Positions 9,997-17,163 of a stretch of 64,000 bases of DNA are shown in pieces. Position 1 is the stretch's first letter. Each line of letters opens with the position of its first letter. Source of the stretch: Acetobacter vaccinii (GTDB lineage Bacteria > Pseudomonadota > Alphaproteobacteria > Acetobacterales > Acetobacteraceae); the NCBI RefSeq assembly GCF_008365315.1, contig NZ_CP043506.1:2531001-2595000 (forward strand). Direction: 5' to 3'. The notes beneath the pieces are model-generated. The model ran no database searches and had not been told where the DNA came from. It saw only the letters and a program-made list of their open reading frames with translations. The position numbers and the translations under genes are program-made.

Positions 9997-10451
9997 TTCT
10001 CTCTCTATGACTTCATTTCCCCTGATATCAATTTAGGGCTTCTGTCTGAAGTCCATTAGTATCTCAAATATCGAGAAACACTTGGCCCGCCTGATCGAGC
10101 CAGAGATTTCTCCAAACCTCTGATTTTTGAGCTACTCAGAGCTATCCAGATAAAAACCGTCGGCAGGTCATATGATCCGATGTCAAACGCAGCACAATCT
10201 ATCTGATGAACACAGGCGGAGAAGTTCAATCAACGATCACCTAATTTTGTGCCTCAAGCCTCGAAATACCTTAGGAAGAAATCATTCATGAAACCCTGAT
10301 CGTCAGGAGGAGTGAAATCATAACACAGGAGCTTGAGAGGCCTCTCATGCCTGATATGTTGCCACTTTACAAAAAACATTGACATAAAAAATTAACTATA
10401 TTTAATTAAAATTCAAGCTCTCTCTATTGAAACATAACTTGGCCAACAATC
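9997..10451. other. AT-rich intergenic stretch with no supported gene
   Basis: About 455 bases between the frmA terminator and the LOV gene. All frames are interrupted and no motif of a known family is readable. The 3' part (about 10370-10450) is very AT-rich and probably carries the promoter of the LOV-kinase operon. The stretch may contain decayed coding sequence, but I could not identify any. Confidence 0.5.
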
Positions 10452-11024
10452 ATGTGTGATCATTCGGTGTCTCTTATCCCCGATACTCTGCAAAAGCTAT
10501 TTGATAACTCATCAATAGCTCTATCTTTGGCTGATGCTGGGCAAGATAAGCCGCTAATCGCAATCAATACCCCATTTTGTAATCTTACTGGTTATACAAA
10601 AAACGAAATTATTGGTCGGAATTGCCGCTTCTTACAAAAAAATGCCGACAATACAATCGCCCGAAAAGAACTTCGTGAATTTCTTGACAATAAAGGTGAT
10701 CTAAGCATCCGAAAGGCACTTATAAATTTCAAATCTGATGGAACTCCCTTTATTAATCTTCTTTATATGTCTCGCTTATGTGACAGCAAAGGGAATACGC
10801 GTTTTATTTTGGCATCACAATTCGAAATTAGCAATTCATACCCAGAGACGTTTGCTCATTATGGCATAGAGCTTCAAAGCACCGTTCAAAAAATCACCCC
10901 CGCTGTCGCTCAAGCTGGCATAATATTAGAAGGTTCAATAAGAGCAATTGCAAATTCAACTAGTATGATTGCTCAAGCAAAGCTAACCCTTGAGGAATTG
11001 AAAAATTCTGGGCCTGTATTTTAA
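10452..11024 (+). CDS. Short LOV-domain blue-light photoreceptor protein
   Basis: 190-residue protein with a PAS/LOV core over residues 15-130. It has the flavin-adduct signature GRNCRFLQ with Cys58, and the flavin-contacting residues Asn92 and Asn102 (NFKSDGTPFINLL) and Gln123 (ASQFEIS) at the expected spacing. Such domains bind FMN and form a cysteinyl adduct in blue light. A C-terminal helical tail (about 130-190) follows, with no kinase or other output domain. Its TAA overlaps the ATG of the CheB-CheR kinase (TAATG), so the two are translationally coupled. AT-rich codon use differs from the surrounding chromosome. Confidence 0.85.
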   Translation: MCDHSVSLIPDTLQKLFDNSSIALSLADAGQDKPLIAINTPFCNLTGYTKNEIIGRNCRFLQKNADNTIARKELREFLDNKGDLSIRKALINFKSDGTPFINLLYMSRLCDSKGNTRFILASQFEISNSYPETFAHYGIELQSTVQKITPAVAQAGIILEGSIRAIANSTSMIAQAKLTLEELKNSGPVF

Positions 11025-14000
11025 TGGAATATGAAAACAATAACGTGATTATGCATAATGACTCTTTTAACATTGTTGCCATAGGTGCATCAGCTGGAGG
11101 GCTAGAAGCCCTTCGCGATATGCTAGCCGTCGCCAAACCCCCAACCAACCTTGCCTTCGTTATAATACAGCACCTTGATCCAACGCATGAAAGCATGCTC
11201 GCCCAGCTTCTCAACCGCACCACTGCATTAGACGTTTTGCAATGTGAAGGTGGAGAAGATATTCGAACTGACCACGTTTATATTATTCCACCGGGAAAAG
11301 GACTTGCCATTGATAATGGCAGGTTAAGACTTACCGACTTTACTCAGCCTCGCGGACTGAGGAAGCCAATTGATGATTTTTTTGCATCGCTGGCTCATGA
11401 CTGCCAAGGAAATGCCGCGTGTGTCATTTTATCTGGCACAGGAGCAGATGGATCAGTCGGCCTACGTACTATTAAGGAGTATGGCGGCGTTTGTATCGTA
11501 CAAGATCCTTTAACTGCTCGTTATGATGGCATGCCATTATCTGCGATCAATAGTGGTCTTGTTGACTTCATCAAACATCCCCGCGACATTATCAGCTGTC
11601 TAGAAACTTTTTTCCAACGACGAAACCCAGTTTTTAATGAAAACAAATCCTCTCTTATTTCTGATTATGTTGATTCCTTTTGTAGCATTATAAAGAAAAA
11701 TATTGGCCATGATTTTTCTCATTACAAACGCTCGACTTTTATTCGGCGTATCGAAAGGCGCATGCATATTCTTGATTTAAATATAGTTGAAGATTACCTA
11801 GACAAAGTAAGAGAAGATCAAAATGAATGTAATGCCCTCTTTCGTGATCTTTTAATTAACGTTACACGGTTTTTCAGAAACATTGACATGTTTGATATAC
11901 TTCGCACGAAAGTTATCGAACTGCTTTTACAAGATAAAAGAAGCACCCCTGATATCCGCGTCTGGGTCTCTGGTTGTTCAAGTGGTGAAGAAGCTTATAC
12001 TATTGCTATGCTTTTCGCGACTGTCGCAAAAAATCTTGGTGTGAACAATACCGTACAGATTTTTGCGACTGATATTGATGAGCAGATGCTACAAATTGCT
12101 CGTGAAGCTATTTATCCTATATCATCTTTAACAGACATTCCTAATGAAATTGCAAAAAATTTTATAACAATAAACGGAAATTATTTTACTATATCTAATA
12201 AGATTAGGGAGCATGTTCGGTTTTCAAATCATAGTATAATCAGAGACCCACCATTTTCAAAAATTGATTTAATATCCTGCAGAAACCTACTCATTTATTT
12301 TGATGATGTCTTGCAGCAACAGGTTATGCCTCTCTTACATTATGCTTTGGCTCCTAAAGGATTTCTTTTTTTAGGGCCATCTGAAACTATTGGAAAGTCT
12401 GAGAGTTATTTTTCATCTATCGATCACCATGCTCGCATTTTTCAACATAGCGGTCTGACAACTCGTTATCCATTAAACATGCCAAGCGCACCACAAGCTT
12501 TCCCACGGCATCTATCTCAAGGACAAGAAGAGCACAGCAATAGTCATATGCACAAAGACGATGTGGCAATCCAAAAACTTGCAGACCGTTATGCACCTCC
12601 TTCTATGGTCGTAAGTGATGATGGCTCTATTCTGGCTGCATATGGGAAGTTAAGTAAATATTTTGATTTTCCTGTAACACGTGAGGGTGGCTCTAGTGCC
12701 TTTACCCTAGCACGGCCAGGTCTCCGTAATATTATGGGGTCTCTTCTACGCCAGACACGGCAAAAACAACGGGCTGTAGTAGCTCGCAATATACAGATAG
12801 AAGGGGACTATGGTGCTCAACCTACAGAAATCACCTGTGATCCGTTATCAAACAATTCTTTCCTTTTGGTTTTTAAAGATTGTGGCCCCTTTCAAGCTAT
12901 TGATATTAAAGAATATGAAGAATTTGAGCCTGTTGCAGATCATGTTGATCTACTAGAGGAAGAACTTCGTATAACCCGCCATAAATTACGATCAACTATT
13001 GAAGAATTGGAAACCGCGAATGAAGAACTAAAAAGCTCTAATGAAGAAATGATGTCGATGAATGAGGAATTACAATCAACGAATGAAGAGCTTTCCACTG
13101 TCAATGATGAGCTAAAAAACAAGGTCGATCAACTTACTATCGCCAATTCTGATGTTAAAAACTTTTTTGATTCAACAGAATTGGCTGTCATGGTTGTTGA
13201 TAAAGACTTACGTATCCGCAGCTTTACAGACGCCACCACAGCTATTTTCCCACTCAAGAGAAGTGATAAAGGCCGACTTTTATCTGATGTATCTTGCAAA
13301 CTAAATGACAATAACTATTTGGAAGACGCGCTAAACGTTGCACATAATGGGAAAATAATACAAAGACGATTACATACAAAAGATAAAGAAAAAACATTTT
13401 CCATGCGTATACTGCCATATAGAAATAATATGGGAGATATTAGTGGCGCCACAATTGTAATGACTGATATTACTGAGGCCCTCACTTTAGAACATGCTTT
13501 GCTTTTTGAACAAGAGCGACTTAAAGTCGCAGTCAGTGCGGGTCAAATTGGAATATGGGAATACTCTTCTATCGGGAATTATTTTAAATTTGACCGCATA
13601 CATCAATCTATTTTAAATTTAACTAACAGAGATACAATAAAATTTGAAAATTTTTTAGAAATCATTGACACTTCTGATCGCATGAATTGGGAAAATGCTA
13701 TCGATTTTTCTTTTGATAATAATGAAAAATTAGAAATTTGTTACAAACTATCACTTCCGAATGGTGAGCGAAAAATTTTCAAAAGCTATGCCAATATTTC
13801 TTTTAGAGGTGAAAACAAAGTTCTTGTTGGGGCGACAATAGACGTTACACCAGAGTACACACTGGCAGAAGCCCGCTCTGTTCTTCTTCAAGAAATGAAT
13901 CATAGAGTTAAGAATTTATTTGCAATTATCGCCAGCATGGTCACAATATCAGCTCGCTCTCACTCTGATATTTCTGTTTATGCTCAAAACTTTCGAGACC

Positions 14001-14455
14001 GTATCGTTGCTTTGGGGCGAGCTCATGCGCTAAGCGTACAATCTGACACGTCCGATGTTATATCATTAAAAACACTGGTCAAAACAATGACCGACTCCCA
14101 CAATCATGAAAATGGGAAAATTTTCATTAATGGCCCTGATGTATTTTTACATTCCAATGTTTTATCTCCTTTAGCAATGATCTTGCATGAATGGACAACA
14201 AATTCTTCTAAATATGGAGTGCTAAGCTGCCTGGAAGGTACGCTGACTATTTCATGGAGGAATGATAGTGAAAATTTAAACCTCACTTGGAGAGAAGTGT
14301 GCTCACATCCAATTGAAAAAACTGAAAAAATTGGATTTGGCACTACATTGATCATATCCTCAGCACGCCAGATTAAGGCAAAAATATCAAAGGAAATAAA
14401 AGAAAATATTTATATTCTCAAAATTCAAATTCCACTTGAAAATATAGAGAAATAA
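11024..14455 (+). CDS. CheB-CheR-PAS-HWE hybrid sensor histidine kinase
   Basis: 1143-residue soluble multidomain protein. Domains in order: CheB methylesterase (about 15-195) with GASAGG, QHLDPTHES and SGTGADGSVG supplying the Ser-His-Asp triad; CheR all-alpha domain (about 225-280); CheR SAM-methyltransferase (about 290-490) with SGCSSGEEAYT and SCRNLLIYFD; a coiled coil (about 640-710) rich in repeated NEEL units; two PAS domains (about 715-815 and 825-940); and a HWE-type kinase with EMNHRVKN (His near 958) and HEWTTNSSKYG. There is no membrane segment. Coupling to the upstream LOV protein and the downstream receiver suggests a light-linked phosphorelay; this is inference. Confidence 0.92.
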   Translation: MEYENNNVIMHNDSFNIVAIGASAGGLEALRDMLAVAKPPTNLAFVIIQHLDPTHESMLAQLLNRTTALDVLQCEGGEDIRTDHVYIIPPGKGLAIDNGRLRLTDFTQPRGLRKPIDDFFASLAHDCQGNAACVILSGTGADGSVGLRTIKEYGGVCIVQDPLTARYDGMPLSAINSGLVDFIKHPRDIISCLETFFQRRNPVFNENKSSLISDYVDSFCSIIKKNIGHDFSHYKRSTFIRRIERRMHILDLNIVEDYLDKVREDQNECNALFRDLLINVTRFFRNIDMFDILRTKVIELLLQDKRSTPDIRVWVSGCSSGEEAYTIAMLFATVAKNLGVNNTVQIFATDIDEQMLQIAREAIYPISSLTDIPNEIAKNFITINGNYFTISNKIREHVRFSNHSIIRDPPFSKIDLISCRNLLIYFDDVLQQQVMPLLHYALAPKGFLFLGPSETIGKSESYFSSIDHHARIFQHSGLTTRYPLNMPSAPQAFPRHLSQGQEEHSNSHMHKDDVAIQKLADRYAPPSMVVSDDGSILAAYGKLSKYFDFPVTREGGSSAFTLARPGLRNIMGSLLRQTRQKQRAVVARNIQIEGDYGAQPTEITCDPLSNNSFLLVFKDCGPFQAIDIKEYEEFEPVADHVDLLEEELRITRHKLRSTIEELETANEELKSSNEEMMSMNEELQSTNEELSTVNDELKNKVDQLTIANSDVKNFFDSTELAVMVVDKDLRIRSFTDATTAIFPLKRSDKGRLLSDVSCKLNDNNYLEDALNVAHNGKIIQRRLHTKDKEKTFSMRILPYRNNMGDISGATIVMTDITEALTLEHALLFEQERLKVAVSAGQIGIWEYSSIGNYFKFDRIHQSILNLTNRDTIKFENFLEIIDTSDRMNWENAIDFSFDNNEKLEICYKLSLPNGERKIFKSYANISFRGENKVLVGATIDVTPEYTLAEARSVLLQEMNHRVKNLFAIIASMVTISARSHSDISVYAQNFRDRIVALGRAHALSVQSDTSDVISLKTLVKTMTDSHNHENGKIFINGPDVFLHSNVLSPLAMILHEWTTNSSKYGVLSCLEGTLTISWRNDSENLNLTWREVCSHPIEKTEKIGFGTTLIISSARQIKAKISKEIKENIYILKIQIPLENIEK

Positions 14456-14458
14456 ACA

Positions 14459-14815
14459 ATGATTTTAATTGTCGAAGATGAATTTCTTATCGCTTTAGAT
14501 ATTGAAAATCTTATCATGGATTGTGGATTTTCTGTATATGGTCCTTACGACACAGTGCAATCTGCTTCTGCCGCGATTAATGTGAAAATGCCCTTATGTG
14601 CTATTTTAGATGTGCGTCTTCCAGATGGCGATATTTTCCCCGTCGCAGATAAATTATACGAAAAAAATATACCTATCTTTTTTCATTCAGGGCATGCCAA
14701 TATCATCGACTTACAAAAAAGATACCCAAAATCTAAAGTATGTCAAAAACCAACATCTATCGATGAACTACAGTTTTCTCTTACTGAATGCATGAGGAAT
14801 ATGGAAAATTTCTGA
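14459..14815 (+). CDS. Single-domain response regulator
   Basis: 118-residue CheY-like receiver with no output domain. Acidic pocket Glu6-Asp7, phospho-acceptor Asp51 (AILDVRLPDG), Ser77 in the Thr/Ser position (FFHSGHA) and Lys97-Pro98. Single receivers of this type are common partners of HWE kinases. The start lies 3 bases after the kinase stop, so it is the third gene of one operon with the LOV protein and kinase. Confidence 0.92.
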   Translation: MILIVEDEFLIALDIENLIMDCGFSVYGPYDTVQSASAAINVKMPLCAILDVRLPDGDIFPVADKLYEKNIPIFFHSGHANIIDLQKRYPKSKVCQKPTSIDELQFSLTECMRNMENF

Positions 14816-15062
14816 TTCTATATGTAACACGATCAGATCGAAAAGCCGTTGATTGAAACGGTTATATCCTGATTAGGGACTCAACTGACAAGCATTGATG
14901 GTTTTTTTCCTTACTCTGCCTAAGGCACAGGACTCATAATCAGAAGTTAACAGTTACAACGAGACAGATAGCTGAAAAGAAGGTGGAGGGTTCAAAAAAC
15001 CCCTTGGCTCTGACCTGTTCTGTGAGATCCCATTTCCCGTGCGTTGATTGGGGGTATGGAAG

Positions 15063-15727
15063 ATGAAGCAGCCGGGTTTCTTTGATGTTGAAGAGCAGCT
15101 TGCTCGGCTGAATGAGCTTGGTGATCAGCTCGAAGCATTTTCCCAAACTGTGGATTTTGAGGTGTTCCGCCCTTATTTGGAGTTGGCACTGGCCTATTCG
15201 GACGGGAGCAAAGACGGACGACCGCCTTTTGATCCGGTGCTGATGTTCAAGATCTTGGTAATCCAGACGCTGAACAATTTATCTGATGAGCGGACAGAGT
15301 ATCTGATTAACGACCGCCTGTCGTTCATGTGCTTCCTTGGTCTGGGACTTCAGACCGTGTGTCGGATGCAAAAACGGCCTAGCTGTTTCGTGGGCGCCTG
15401 AGCTAGGCGGGTGCCATTGAGAGACTGTTTGAGCGGTTTGACACGACCCTGCGCAACGCCGGTTATCTGCCTATGTCGGGCCAAATCTTGGACGCGACGC
15501 CGTTGACTGCTCCAAAGCAGCGCAATACGAACGCCGAGAAAGCGGATCTCCAGGCAGGACAATACCGCAAAGCTGTCGCACAAGGATCATCATGCACGAT
15601 GGACAACGCAGAGCAAACACCATTCCAAGAACCGTCAATCAGCACGCCAAAAACCAAAAATCATGAGCGCAGCGCATCAACTAACGGTTCTTCGATCTCT
15701 CCAGTTTTTTCAATCTCTAAAAATTAA
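15063..15727 (+). pseudogene. Decayed IS5-family transposase
   Basis: The N-terminal part, from MKQPGFFDVEEQL through DRLSFMCFLGLGL, is a typical IS5 transposase start. After about 15344 the frame shifts: SDRVSDAKT is readable in another frame, then in-frame stops interrupt the expected continuation. Later fragments of the same family (FERFDTTLRNAGYLP, LDATPLTAPKQRNT, and KDHHARWT in yet another frame) are still visible to about 15630. The catalytic C-terminal half is absent. I could not fix terminal inverted repeats. Confidence 0.8.
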
Positions 15728-15812
15728 ATTTCCCAAAATATTTTTTAACAAATTATGCATGCTTCTTGATTATTGAAAGGAGAAATTTCCTTTCTTTCCT
15801 GAGTGTCTGCAT

Positions 15813-17120
15813 ATGGATGAAATGACCCTACTTAACGAGGCCGAATTTGCACTCGAACATAGTAATCCTCTTTCTAATAACAACTCTGAGGATTGCAGTG
15901 CTGAAAGAACAGGTGAATATCCTTACCTAACTCCAAGTGCAGTGCCTACACAAATAGCAGTTGACGGCATTCGTTTTGATTACAACGATGGAATTCGCAT
16001 CTCTGTTCCTCGCAAAAATGGGACACAATGGAAAATAACAATAAAAGATGAAAAAACAGGAACAATAGTTTATAGCGCAACTATTGAACATGGCATGGTA
16101 TGCTCAGTAAAAAAATATTTTGTGCCTTTTTCGCTATCCATTTCAGAAGTTCTTCCCAACGGAAACACTAAGGAAATATACTCCCATCAACATGATTTGT
16201 CAGAAGAAAAAACTATTCTTATTCAACTGCCTGTTGGCACATTAGGAGATGTATTAGCTTGGTTCCCCTATGTCGCAAAATTTTCTGAAAAATATCCTTG
16301 TCAGATTTATTGCGTGTTATCAGAAAATTTTATTCCACTTTTTGAAAAAACATATCCAAAAATAAAATTCATTACAAAATTACGCGCAGAAAAAGAAAAA
16401 TTATCTGAAACTGCATATTCTATTTATAATCTGGGTCTTTTTTTTCAAGATGAAAATTGCGATCGACAACCTACAGATTTTAGATTTGTCGGGTTGCATA
16501 AAACAGCAGCCTATATTCTTGGCGTTGATCCTGATGAGCAACGGCCAAAGTTGGTATTTGATGAAACCAAAAGACCCATCAAAGAGCCTTATGTCTGCAT
16601 TGCTGTACAGAGTTCAGCTCAATGCAAATATTGGAATAATCCGCATGGATGGTCGTCTGTTATCAGTTTCCTAAAACAATGTGGCTACCGTGTTATTTGT
16701 ATAGATCGCGATAAAGTACATGGTGCAGGCCTTGTTTGGAATCATATCCCCTTTGGTGTTGAAGATGAAACCGGTAATCGACCACTTGCAGAACGGGCAC
16801 AATGGCTCCGGCATGCTGAATTTTTCATCGGGACCAGTTCCGGTCTTGCCTGGCTGGCTTGGGCTGTGCAGTGCAAAGTTGTCATGATTTCTGGATTTAC
16901 CCACCCCACGAATGAGTTTCATACACCTTGGCGTGTTATCAATTGGCATGCCTGTAATTCCTGCTGGAATGACCCTAAGCACCAATTTGATCATAACAAT
17001 TTTCTTTGGTGCCCACGTCATGAAGGAACACAGCAGCAATTCGAATGCTCACGCCTTATCTCAAGCGATCAGGTTATCAAAACCATCAAAGATCTGATGA
17101 AAGACCTGCCTCCGATCTGA
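15813..17120 (+). CDS. Autotransporter strand-loop-strand O-heptosyltransferase (Aah/TibC family)
   Basis: Predicted cytoplasmic glycosyltransferase transferring heptose from ADP-heptose to serines of SLS/AIDA repeats. Shown by LPVGTLGDVLAWFPYV (GT-B N-lobe), FVGLHKTAAYILG, VCIAVQSSAQCKYWN and FFIGTSSGLAWLAWA (nucleotide-sugar binding region). The C-terminal cysteine set at 381, 384, 400 and 412 (CNSC...WC...EC) resembles the iron-binding site of TibC-type enzymes. An N-terminal extension of about 130 residues includes the beta-rich region seen in the family. It lies 43 bases upstream of an SLS-repeat protein, its likely substrate. AT-rich codon use. Confidence 0.88.
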   Translation: MDEMTLLNEAEFALEHSNPLSNNNSEDCSAERTGEYPYLTPSAVPTQIAVDGIRFDYNDGIRISVPRKNGTQWKITIKDEKTGTIVYSATIEHGMVCSVKKYFVPFSLSISEVLPNGNTKEIYSHQHDLSEEKTILIQLPVGTLGDVLAWFPYVAKFSEKYPCQIYCVLSENFIPLFEKTYPKIKFITKLRAEKEKLSETAYSIYNLGLFFQDENCDRQPTDFRFVGLHKTAAYILGVDPDEQRPKLVFDETKRPIKEPYVCIAVQSSAQCKYWNNPHGWSSVISFLKQCGYRVICIDRDKVHGAGLVWNHIPFGVEDETGNRPLAERAQWLRHAEFFIGTSSGLAWLAWAVQCKVVMISGFTHPTNEFHTPWRVINWHACNSCWNDPKHQFDHNNFLWCPRHEGTQQQFECSRLISSDQVIKTIKDLMKDLPPI

Positions 17121-17163
17121 CAGGTAAATCACTCTTCCCTTACGGAACTCCAGGAGCACTGAC

